Below, piece after piece: positions 43,468 through 51,589 of a stretch of DNA of 64,000 nt. The notes beneath the pieces are model-generated. The model worked only from the letters and a program-made list of their open reading frames with translations, did not search any database and was not told the DNA's origin. The translations under genes and the position numbers were made by a program. Origin of the DNA: an uncultured Acetatifactor sp. (lineage in GTDB: Bacteria; Bacillota; Clostridia; Lachnospirales; Lachnospiraceae); assembly GCA_910577035.1 (NCBI GenBank), contig CAJTKW010000001.1:12642-76641 (forward strand), in the 5' to 3' direction. Each line of letters begins with the position of its first letter. The first letter of the stretch is position 1.

Positions 43468-45003
43468 TTATGCAAATATAAAATAATCCGCCAGAATTCT
43501 GCCGTCCTGCCTGCCCTGCTCGTTCAGGGCAAACAGTCCCGCTTTCACGCCTACCCAGCGGCCCGGCGTAGCCTGTACGGTCCGCCCGGCGGCTTGAAAA
43601 TGCTCTCCGTCGGTACTGACTTCAAAGGAGACTTCTTCTGCCCCTTTTACCCGCATGCGGAAATACATATGCTCCCCTGCCGGAATCTCCAATACCTCCC
43701 TGGCCTCATCCGCCTTATTCCAATTGCCTGTTCTCTGCTGCAAAATGAGTTTCCCGCCTTTTTTACATACGGCAAGAGCTGTGTAACACCCTCCCAGGGA
43801 CACCATGCCTGCCACATCACCTTCTGCCATCTGCCCGAAATACAGGCTGGCCGTAATCTGAAATTCCGGTGCCGGCCACTTCTGAAGCAGCAGATTGCTT
43901 ACGTCACAGAGCTGCGCGGCCTCCTCCGCAGGCCGGGCATACAATGTCAGCTTCCCTTCCCCGAGACTGTACCAGCCTTCCTCATGATTTCCGTTCCACT
44001 GCCACTGCAGACCCAGCCTTGTCCCATCGAAAAGATCGCTGTCCTCCGGTGCATCGGGGGGGCAGACCCAGCCTGTCTCCGGTTTCCTGTAACGCAGCAC
44101 AGGCTCTCCGCAGCCATCTGCATCATTTACGCCGATCACCGGCCAGTCATCCTCCCAGCGCATGGGCTGCAGGTGAACAATCCTCCCCGGGTTTCCCACA
44201 TCCTGAAAATGCAGGAACCAATCCTCGCCGGAGGGAGTATCCACCCACGCTCCCTGGTGAGGCCCGTTTACGGGAGATCCACCCTGGTGCAGCACAATCT
44301 TTTCCTCATAGGGGCCGTAAATATTTCTGGCGCGCAGTACGGTCTGCCAGCCCTCCTTCACTCCTCCTGCCGGCGCAAATATATAATAATACCCGTTCCG
44401 CTTGTACAGCTTGGGCCCTTCAATGGTGGGCTGGGTGGCATGGCCGTCATAGACAAACTGTCCGTCGTCCAGCACGTCGGAACAATCCGGTTCTATGGGA
44501 GAAATATAGAGATAGCTCTTAAAGCCGATGCGGCTCCTGGCAAAGGCATTTACCATATATGCCTTTCCGTCCTCGTCCCAGAAAGGACAGGGATCAATCC
44601 AGCCCACTGTTTTCTTGATAAACTCCGGCCCGCTCCATCTTCCCCAGGGGTCTTTTGTGCGGCACACCACAATCCCTTCGTCCGGCAGCGGAATGAAAAC
44701 ATAGTAAACGCCCTCATGAAAGCGGATGGAAGGCGCCCATGCCCCACAGCCGTGCCTGACCTTTTCATATCCCTCATAGGGAAAATTCTCCATGATATAA
44801 TTTATAACCTTCCAGTTTACCAGGTCCTTGGAGTGCAGCAGCGGCACCGCCGGTGTATTGCAAAAGCTGGACGCTATTAAAAAGTAATCTTCCCCCACCC
44901 TGACTGCATCCGGATCCGAATAATCCGTATACAAAATCGGGTTGCTGTATGTGCCGTCTCCCTGGTCCGCTATCCACATTTTTTTAATCTGTGCCTTGTC
45001 CAT
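43468..45003 (-). CDS. GH43 family glycosidase (xylosidase/arabinosidase)
   Basis: A 511-residue inverting glycosidase. The five-bladed propeller begins after NPILYTDYSDPDAVRVG (base D30). The pKa-modulating Asp is in WIDPCPFWDEDGKAY near 133, and the acid Glu is in IEGPKLYKRNGYYY near 200. Blade-2 motif GAWAPSIRF fits the beta-xylosidase/arabinosidase branch. A C-terminal beta-sandwich (about 320-511) is typical of these enzymes. No signal peptide, so it probably trims imported oligosaccharides. GGGGAGG lies before ATG 45003, and the gene follows GH28 by 19 bp. Confidence 0.94.
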   Translation of the reverse strand: MDKAQIKKMWIADQGDGTYSNPILYTDYSDPDAVRVGEDYFLIASSFCNTPAVPLLHSKDLVNWKVINYIMENFPYEGYEKVRHGCGAWAPSIRFHEGVYYVFIPLPDEGIVVCRTKDPWGRWSGPEFIKKTVGWIDPCPFWDEDGKAYMVNAFARSRIGFKSYLYISPIEPDCSDVLDDGQFVYDGHATQPTIEGPKLYKRNGYYYIFAPAGGVKEGWQTVLRARNIYGPYEEKIVLHQGGSPVNGPHQGAWVDTPSGEDWFLHFQDVGNPGRIVHLQPMRWEDDWPVIGVNDADGCGEPVLRYRKPETGWVCPPDAPEDSDLFDGTRLGLQWQWNGNHEEGWYSLGEGKLTLYARPAEEAAQLCDVSNLLLQKWPAPEFQITASLYFGQMAEGDVAGMVSLGGCYTALAVCKKGGKLILQQRTGNWNKADEAREVLEIPAGEHMYFRMRVKGAEEVSFEVSTDGEHFQAAGRTVQATPGRWVGVKAGLFALNEQGRQDGRILADYFIFA

Positions 45004-45022
45004 ATGATTGATCCTCCCCGTA

Positions 45023-46291
45023 TTATTGTCTTGTGTACTCCACCGATTCGTCCACGTTCCAGGGCTCCGTCCCTCCCGCGGAATTCTGACAGTTCTGCAC
45101 CCTCACATTCCGAAACACCACATTTCTGGCATTGCGCATATAAATTCCCTCCCGGGACATTTTGGGAATATCCTCCATCATACCCGGATATCCGCCTTCT
45201 GCTTCTTCTTTCATTCCTATGCTGCAGTCGGAAATCACCACATTTTCCACCGGCATCTCCGGAAGTCCATAAAAAAAGCCCGCCGCCGCGGAGGCCTCGG
45301 TCACCATACAGCCCTGAATCTGGATATTTCGGATGGACGGAGTGGAATTGTCCACTTCATGGGCAGACTTATCCTTATAGCTGCCACCGTTCATACCGCA
45401 TCTGTAGTACATATTAAACACAAAAGGGCACATTACCCGGTCCATAATCACATTGGAAATCAAAATACTCTCCATGGACCCGCCTCTCCCTCTCCTGGTC
45501 TTTACCCGGATTCCCCGATCCGTGTCCTGGAAAACACAGTTGGAAATCACCACGTTGCGCACTCCGCCGCTCATTTCGCTCCCGATTACCACACCTCCGT
45601 GCCCGTGAACCATATTGCAGTTGGTTATGGTAATATTCTCACAGGGCATTTTTACCGGCGTATCCTCCGTACCGGACTTTAAGGTAATGCAATCATCCCC
45701 CACATCCACAAGGCAGTCCGCTATCCTGACATTACAGCATCCGTCGGGGTTGATTCCGTCCGTGTTTGGCGAATCCTTGGGATTGCGTATGGTTATGCCT
45801 CTGATCTCCACATCATTGCAATACAGCGGATGAACCGTCCAGACCGGAGAATTCACCAGCTTAACATCCAGCACCTTCACATGGCTGCAACGTTCAAAGC
45901 AGACGAGAAAAGGACGGCCCTGAGGAATATTTCCCCTGTTTTCCCACCAGTAATCCCCCTGTCCGTTCAAAGTCCCATAGCCGCAGAGAGTCACATTCTC
46001 CGCGTCGTGAGCATAAATACAGGGCATGGTAAGGTCTTCCTTCTTCCCTTCAAATTCCGACCGAACCACCTTATAGCCCTGCCAGTTCTGCAGGAATCTG
46101 AGTTCCGCCCCCGCTTCCAGATACAATGTCATATTACTCTTTAATTCTATGGAATACGTCTCATAGATACCGGACGGCACCAGAATTGTCCCTCCCTGTT
46201 CCCGGTCCAGCGCGGCAACGGCCTCTTCAAAGGCCCCGGTCCAGCCTCTCTCCGCAGTATAACAGGCTTCAAATTCTCTAATATTCTTCAT
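45023..46291 (-). CDS. GH28 polygalacturonase-family enzyme
   Basis: A 422-residue right-handed beta-helix enzyme hydrolysing galacturonan or rhamnogalacturonan chains. Family signatures are NTDGINPDGC (near 178), VGDDCITLKSG with the Asp pair (near 199), HGHGGVVIGSE (near 231) and RVKTRRGRGG (near 262). No signal peptide, so action on imported oligogalacturonides, perhaps exo-type, is likely. ATG 46291 is used because GAGGAG lies upstream; the frame is open further to 46363, but those residues are unlike the family. Its start overlaps the end of the ankyrin-GH43 gene by 14 bp, so the two are coupled. Confidence 0.94.
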   Translation of the reverse strand: MKNIREFEACYTAERGWTGAFEEAVAALDREQGGTILVPSGIYETYSIELKSNMTLYLEAGAELRFLQNWQGYKVVRSEFEGKKEDLTMPCIYAHDAENVTLCGYGTLNGQGDYWWENRGNIPQGRPFLVCFERCSHVKVLDVKLVNSPVWTVHPLYCNDVEIRGITIRNPKDSPNTDGINPDGCCNVRIADCLVDVGDDCITLKSGTEDTPVKMPCENITITNCNMVHGHGGVVIGSEMSGGVRNVVISNCVFQDTDRGIRVKTRRGRGGSMESILISNVIMDRVMCPFVFNMYYRCGMNGGSYKDKSAHEVDNSTPSIRNIQIQGCMVTEASAAAGFFYGLPEMPVENVVISDCSIGMKEEAEGGYPGMMEDIPKMSREGIYMRNARNVVFRNVRVQNCQNSAGGTEPWNVDESVEYTRQ

Positions 46292-48215
46292 TATTCCGTT
46301 TCTCCTCTTTGTACTCAAAATACCGAAACACTCCGTAGCAGTCCTCATCCCCTCCGTACACATACAGTCCTGCCATGGCCCCCGTGAACCGTTTTCCCTT
46401 TTTTATGCCTTCGCTGCAAAGGTAATATACATTCTCCAGAATATGTACCGGCTGCGCCTTTCCCTCCTCTGTCCGATACAGGAAACGCCTTACAAGCCCC
46501 CTGGTCTCCACTCCCAGCTGAAGCGGTTGTTCTGTACGGATTTCCCCTGCCCGAAACACTCTGTCCTCGTCCCCTATATGTTCCTTTACGATCAGTTCCG
46601 CCGGCCCTGCCGTCCCCACAGCCCCAAAACACACCCAGGTATTTTCGTCATAGTAACAGGTCAGGCCGATCTCCTGTCCCGGCTTCAGTTCAGGCATCTC
46701 AAATTCCGTCCAGGCATCAAAGCAAAAGGCCGTCTGTCTGCGCAGCAGAATATTGCGGGCTTCCACCCGGGATAAGGGGAAACGGCTTCCTTTCAGGATC
46801 AGTCTTTCCTGCCTCAGGCAGATGCCGTCCCGCTCCGGCTCCCTGGGCGTCATCCATTCCCCGGAAAGCTTCGGCCCCCGGAAATCATCTCTCCATATAC
46901 CGCCGTTCTGCCATGTCTCTTTATCGCCGGCAGTCTCCCCCAGCCCCGGCTTTATCTGCAGTACGCCGGGGCCCTGCAGCCCGTTTACAATGGGCCAGCC
47001 GTCTGCGGTCCAGGTAACGGGATCCAGCGCGGTCTCTCTGCCCAGCATACTCCATTTCCCCTCCAGACACCTCCCGCAAAGGTATACCATATACCATTTT
47101 CCGTCTGCGGCAAGCACCGGTTTCCCATGCCCCGCCCGCTGAAGCCCGGCCTGGGGATCCTGCTGACGCATAATCGGGTTATAAGGGCAGGGCTCGTACA
47201 AGCCCATCAGCTCCCGGGAGCGCATCACCGTAATCCTGTGCCCCGTCCCGGTTCCGCCCTCTGCCATAAACAGATAATAAAAGCCGTCCTTTTTCAACAG
47301 ATGCGGACCCTCCGGTGCCCGTTTCTGATCTCCGTAGTACAACAGCTTCGCCTCGGATAACTGCCTGGAGCCGTCTGCGCTGATTTCAAAAATTCTTGCT
47401 CCCCGGTTCAGCAGCATATAATGTCTGCCGTCCTCATGGAAAATGGATGGGTCTATGCCGTCCTCTTCCAGATAGACCGGTTTCCCGTAAGGCCCCTCCG
47501 GTCTGGATGCGGTTACCACCATCTGTCTGCGGTATACCGGCCCTCCGTCATTCAGGCGCAGTGTTGCCGTGATATAAAAGATCCCGTTGTCATAGGAAAT
47601 ATCCGGCGCCCAATATCCCCTGCCCCCCTCCAGGCCGGCCAGCCCGGCCCAATCCGGGTTGGTAATGGCATGTCCGATGATTTTCCAGTGAAGGAGATCC
47701 CTGGAATGGGAGATGGGTATACAGGGAAAAAAGATAAAAGAAGAATTCACCATATAATAATCTTCCCCCACCCGGACAATGGAAGGGTCAGGATACATTC
47801 CCGTCCGAATGGGATTATGATACATATCTTCATAGACGGCCCCCACCTTCTCCGCAAAAAACGCCTCCAATTCCCTGTAGCCTCTGGTGTGGGCAATATC
47901 ATAAGGAGTCAGCAGATTCCTGTCCCCTCCCGTAATCTTCATGCCCACCCGCTCCACCAGATAGCGGCAAAGCTCCACATTTCCGGATAAAGCTCCGTAA
48001 TGCAGAATATTCCTGTTTAAGGCATCCACGGTATTCATACTGGCGTAGGAATATTCCACCAGATATTTCACAATTTCCAGGCTTCCGGTTCCGGCTGCCA
48101 GAAAGGGGATCGGGATCCCTTCCTCGTCCGGCTCATTGACCGCACCCGGCGTCCAGCGGAGAATTTCCTTTACCTGCTCTATATCCTGCTGTAAAACAGC
48201 TTCCTTTAATGTCAT
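46278..48215 (-). CDS. Ankyrin-repeat / GH43 glycosidase fusion
   Basis: A 645-residue single frame with an unusual build. Residues about 1-122 are three to four ankyrin repeats (for example FLAAGTGSLEIVKYLVEYSY and HYGALSGNVELCRYLVERVG). About 130-420 is a GH43 propeller with base D143 in YPDPSIVRVG, pKa-modulating Asp in GIDPSIFHEDG, and acid Glu in APEGPHLLKKDGFYYLF. About 455-640 is a C-terminal beta-sandwich like that of GH43 xylosidases. No signal peptide is present. GGGGGAG precedes ATG 48215. The ankyrin part might hold partner enzymes of the same operon together; that is inference. Confidence 0.92.
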   Translation of the reverse strand: MTLKEAVLQQDIEQVKEILRWTPGAVNEPDEEGIPIPFLAAGTGSLEIVKYLVEYSYASMNTVDALNRNILHYGALSGNVELCRYLVERVGMKITGGDRNLLTPYDIAHTRGYRELEAFFAEKVGAVYEDMYHNPIRTGMYPDPSIVRVGEDYYMVNSSFIFFPCIPISHSRDLLHWKIIGHAITNPDWAGLAGLEGGRGYWAPDISYDNGIFYITATLRLNDGGPVYRRQMVVTASRPEGPYGKPVYLEEDGIDPSIFHEDGRHYMLLNRGARIFEISADGSRQLSEAKLLYYGDQKRAPEGPHLLKKDGFYYLFMAEGGTGTGHRITVMRSRELMGLYEPCPYNPIMRQQDPQAGLQRAGHGKPVLAADGKWYMVYLCGRCLEGKWSMLGRETALDPVTWTADGWPIVNGLQGPGVLQIKPGLGETAGDKETWQNGGIWRDDFRGPKLSGEWMTPREPERDGICLRQERLILKGSRFPLSRVEARNILLRRQTAFCFDAWTEFEMPELKPGQEIGLTCYYDENTWVCFGAVGTAGPAELIVKEHIGDEDRVFRAGEIRTEQPLQLGVETRGLVRRFLYRTEEGKAQPVHILENVYYLCSEGIKKGKRFTGAMAGLYVYGGDEDCYGVFRYFEYKEEKRNNEEY

Positions 48216-48236
48216 GTCTCTCCCCCTGCATTGGTT

Positions 48237-49664
48237 TTATTCCGGATTCCCGAGCTGCTCCGGCCATGCCGATGCAAATCCCCGCAATCCTTTAAAATAC
48301 GGCTCATTGGTGCTTCCCACACGCACGCCGAGCCTTTGGTCCCGGAACGCCGCATCAAGAATCAGGTGGCCCTGTTCCTCGTCCACAAGGTGAACCCGGA
48401 AAATCAGATGCCCCTGCTTCCAGTCACCCCGACACCGGCACCGCATTTGGGAACCGGGAAAAATTCCCTCTTTCCAGGCACCCACATAATAGAAAAAGCG
48501 GTATTCGTCCGTACCCCTGACCAGGCAAAGCTCCATCTCTTCCCTGCCGGACCGGGACTCCTCACCCCGTCTGCCGTACACCAGAGACGTAAGATTCATG
48601 GCGTTGGGATAAAAACGATACCTTCCCGCTGCCTCCTCCATCCCTGCAGGCCTCCCGGTATCCCAGGCTTCCGCAAAGGCTCTTGGATTGTCCAGGGGCC
48701 TCTCCTGCAGATACGGATACACAAAATGATAAAAGCAGTCATATAAAATCTGCAGTCCGGCCTGATTTCCGATGGTATCCGCCATGGTCAGCAGGCAGAA
48801 GTCTTTCTTCGGAAAGCACAGCGCCAGCTGCCCTCCCATGCCGTACATGCAGAAGCCTTCCTCCCGGGGCATCCAGAAGAAATAACCGTAACCGCACTGT
48901 TCATCCTGCACAGGCTGCAGATCCGTGGGCACCAGATTGGATGTCGCCTTCCTTATGTACGCCTCCGGCAGCAGCTCCCTGCCCTCCAGCCATCCGTAAT
49001 GATTGCACAGATATGCCGCGCAGGCCACATCCCGCAGGGTGCTCATCATGCCGCTTCCCCCCTGGGAAACCCCCACTCCGTCCGGTATTACATAAGCCTC
49101 CTCGGAAAATCCCAGCTCCCTTAAGACTTCATCCCTCAGATAATCCAGCATTTTCTTTCCTGTCAGCTTCTCCACCAATGCCGCCAGGGTATGGGAAGAG
49201 GAGGTATCATAAGAAAATACCGTGCCCGGAATATGATCCGGCTCTACCCGGAAAAAGGATTTTGTCCAGTCCTCCGAGTCATAGATTTTATAGGTGGTAG
49301 AACCATAGCAGGTCCGCATGGAAAGCATGTCCTCTATGGTCATTTCCCCGCACCAGGGATAAATTTCCGTGTGCTCCGTATACTCCGGAAAGTAATCGCA
49401 GATCCTGTCCCCCAGCTTTATTTTCCCTTCCTTCTCCAGGAGTCCCACCGCCAGGGCTACAAAGCTTTTGGTAACGGAATACATCCGGTGCAGAGATCTC
49501 TGTCCATAGGGCTCGTAATATTTTTCCGCCAGGATGCTCCTGCCCTGCAGGAACATAAAGCCATGAAGGTGTATTCCCGCCGACAATACCTGGTTTTCAA
49601 ATTCCGCCACTGCATCTGCCGGGATTCCATAGGCCTCCGGCTTTCCCTTTTCCCACGAAAACAT
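48237..49664 (-). CDS. Beta-lactamase-fold serine hydrolase (class C/esterase-like)
   Basis: A 475-residue serine hydrolase of the Beta-lactamase (PF00144-type) superfamily. The SxxK motif YSVTKSF has nucleophile S63 and K66. The second catalytic element is probably SYDTSSSH near 152 (YDT in place of the usual YxN). A C-terminal extra beta-domain (about 340-475) is present. No signal peptide is seen, so it is more likely an esterase or amidase than a drug-resistance enzyme. Position inside the pectin locus suggests an ester-removing role, unproven. It lies 19 bp after the solute-binding gene, with AGGTG before ATG 49664. Confidence 0.88.
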   Translation of the reverse strand: MFSWEKGKPEAYGIPADAVAEFENQVLSAGIHLHGFMFLQGRSILAEKYYEPYGQRSLHRMYSVTKSFVALAVGLLEKEGKIKLGDRICDYFPEYTEHTEIYPWCGEMTIEDMLSMRTCYGSTTYKIYDSEDWTKSFFRVEPDHIPGTVFSYDTSSSHTLAALVEKLTGKKMLDYLRDEVLRELGFSEEAYVIPDGVGVSQGGSGMMSTLRDVACAAYLCNHYGWLEGRELLPEAYIRKATSNLVPTDLQPVQDEQCGYGYFFWMPREEGFCMYGMGGQLALCFPKKDFCLLTMADTIGNQAGLQILYDCFYHFVYPYLQERPLDNPRAFAEAWDTGRPAGMEEAAGRYRFYPNAMNLTSLVYGRRGEESRSGREEMELCLVRGTDEYRFFYYVGAWKEGIFPGSQMRCRCRGDWKQGHLIFRVHLVDEEQGHLILDAAFRDQRLGVRVGSTNEPYFKGLRGFASAWPEQLGNPE

Positions 49665-49683
49665 GTCTTTTCACCTGTACGCC

Positions 49684-51222
49684 TCAGCGGGGCGCCCCCT
49701 TCTCCAGATAAATTTTGTAATTTTTACCATATATTTCAATGACCTCTTCTATCCCCATTTCCACCAGTGCAGCCCGGAATTGATCGAAGGTATCAAGAGA
49801 TTTTTCCCCTGTCACATAAGCCATGCGCATTTCTTCCACATACTTTCCGATTTCAGGAAGCAGTTCATTGACTTTTTCCCGATCCTTGGCCGGAAACAAA
49901 ATATTCGGCGGATAAATCAGAGAAGTATCGCAGTCTGCCCAAATCTTCTCGGCAATAAGCTGTTCCTCCGGATAAGTCTGCAGTACCACCGTCTCCCCAT
50001 CGTACTTCGGAAATGCCACATGGCCGATGGCTACGTGATGCAGGTTCATGTACCCATCCTCCGCAAGCTCCAGGGCTTCGGGCAGCAGATATTTTGCACC
50101 GTTGGCACCGACCTGATAAGTCTCCCCCTCGATTCCCCAGGTCAGATAATCGGATCCTTCCTTGCTGTACATATAGTCAATCACCTTCATGGCGGCTTCC
50201 GGGTTCCTGCATGCGCTGGTAATCACGGTTACCTGGTTCCGGATATGGGTTTTCAGATTCGCCGTAGAGGAATAACATTTCCCGTCCTTCGCCTTTGGAA
50301 TGGGAACCGCCGTCAGTGCCGCCTCCCCGTTGGTTTCCAGCAGGGACGGAAGATAGATCCTCCAGGCATTGTCCAGGCCGTAAAAGGAACCGGAAATATC
50401 ATTGATGATATTGGCATCACTCCACTTGCTGGATCCGGTGACGGCGCTCTGCCCAATCAGCCCTTCTTCATACCACTGGTTCATAGTCTGCAGAAACTCT
50501 TTGTATCCGTCTTCCATCGGCCCGTAAATCACCTGATTTTCGCTGTTCAGTAATATTCCCTCGAAAACCCCGAAAGAAGCCGCAAATAACTGATAACGAA
50601 AATCATCAAAGGGAATCTCATCCGCTATTCCGTTACCGTTGGGATCCTTTTGTCTAAATGCCGTCAGCACACTGTGCCATTCCTCTATATCAGTGGGTAT
50701 TTCAAGACCCAGCCGGTCCAGCCAGTCCTGGCGGATCAGCAGACCGGAATATGCCAGACGGTAGAAATCCTCATCGGACTTCATGGGATTCAGGGAAGGA
50801 AAATAAATCAGCTTCCCGTCATTCGTCTGCGCCTCCTGGTAAATATCCGGATTTTCCTCATAAATCGCCTTCAGGAATGTGGAGTTATTTTCCACCAGCT
50901 CGGAAACCTCTATTGCAACTCCCCTGTTAAACAAATCCAGAACTTCCCCGTTGTAGAGATATGCCACCATCACATCCGGATACTTACCGGAAGCCAGCAT
51001 ATAATTGTATTCTTCCTTTGTCATCAGTTTAAAAGTTATATTGACCCCTGTGGCTTCTTCAATCTTTTCTATACCCGCAAGGCTATTGTACAGCTTCTCG
51101 TCCTCCTCCAGAAGCACCCATACAATTTCCTCCGGCACAGGCTCCTCACCGCTCCCCCCGCACCCCGTCAGGCTTCCAGCCAATAGAATGAGTGCCCCGC
51201 ATACCGCCAATAACCTTCTCAT
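49684..51222 (-). CDS. ABC sugar-binding lipoprotein, second of two paralogues
   Basis: A 512-residue LplA-like extracellular solute-binding protein. Signal and lipobox LTGC. The calcium-loop-like segment DPNGNGIADEIPFDD and the paired aromatic motifs around it are shared with the neighbour at 51590-53329, to which it is clearly related. ATG 51222 has GGAGG upstream; the frame is open to 51327, but those residues are not signal-like. It probably binds a pectin-type oligosaccharide for the permeases at 53456-55325. It is separated from the upstream binding protein by a 367-bp structured region, so its expression may differ. Confidence 0.93.
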   Translation of the reverse strand: MRRLLAVCGALILLAGSLTGCGGSGEEPVPEEIVWVLLEEDEKLYNSLAGIEKIEEATGVNITFKLMTKEEYNYMLASGKYPDVMVAYLYNGEVLDLFNRGVAIEVSELVENNSTFLKAIYEENPDIYQEAQTNDGKLIYFPSLNPMKSDEDFYRLAYSGLLIRQDWLDRLGLEIPTDIEEWHSVLTAFRQKDPNGNGIADEIPFDDFRYQLFAASFGVFEGILLNSENQVIYGPMEDGYKEFLQTMNQWYEEGLIGQSAVTGSSKWSDANIINDISGSFYGLDNAWRIYLPSLLETNGEAALTAVPIPKAKDGKCYSSTANLKTHIRNQVTVITSACRNPEAAMKVIDYMYSKEGSDYLTWGIEGETYQVGANGAKYLLPEALELAEDGYMNLHHVAIGHVAFPKYDGETVVLQTYPEEQLIAEKIWADCDTSLIYPPNILFPAKDREKVNELLPEIGKYVEEMRMAYVTGEKSLDTFDQFRAALVEMGIEEVIEIYGKNYKIYLEKGAPR

Positions 51223-51589
51223 ACTAACCTCCATGTCTCGGCTTTCCCGCGACCCACAATCCCAAGGCGGACAGGTCCGCCCGTGAAAAACGCTAATATC
51301 AACATTCGGATTCGTGAACTTACCCACGAATCCGAATGTCCGTTACGTTATCTGTAATAGAATCCAGAACAGGATTCCATTAACAAACTCTATTATATCC
51401 CTTCCCCTCAAAAAAACGCATTCTTTCCTTTGCGGCTTATACTCGAAAGCTCATGCTGAATGCGAACTTCGTTCGCATTGCACTTTCTGTTTGACTTCGT
51501 CAAACGCTTTCTCGTTAATGCCGCAGGAAAAACAAATGGCGCTACGCGTCGCTTGTTTTTCCTTTGCGGCTATTATATCATATCTTTAT
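51223..51589. other. Structured intergenic region between two binding-protein genes
   Basis: No gene is seen in these 367 bp. The part nearest the upstream gene carries a cluster of hairpins (51424-51571), described separately. The remainder (51223-51420) is unremarkable and should contain the leader of the downstream gene. Confidence 0.7.
51424..51571. repeat. Multi-hairpin element bounded by a 14-bp direct repeat
   Basis: TTTCCTTTGCGGCT occurs at 51424-51437 and 51558-51571. Between the copies are three hairpins. AATGCGAAC-TTC-GTTCGCATT lies at 51459-51479, with a partly paired outer stem GAAAG/CTTTC. GTTTGAC-TTC-GTCAAAC lies at 51489-51505. A 16-bp stem pairs 51520-51535 with 51553-51570 (2-nt bulge) around a GC-rich loop. 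Segment 51520-51530 can pair with either copy of the direct repeat, so two exclusive folds are possible. It could be a REP-like repeat or an attenuator-type element between the two binding-protein genes. Confidence 0.75.
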
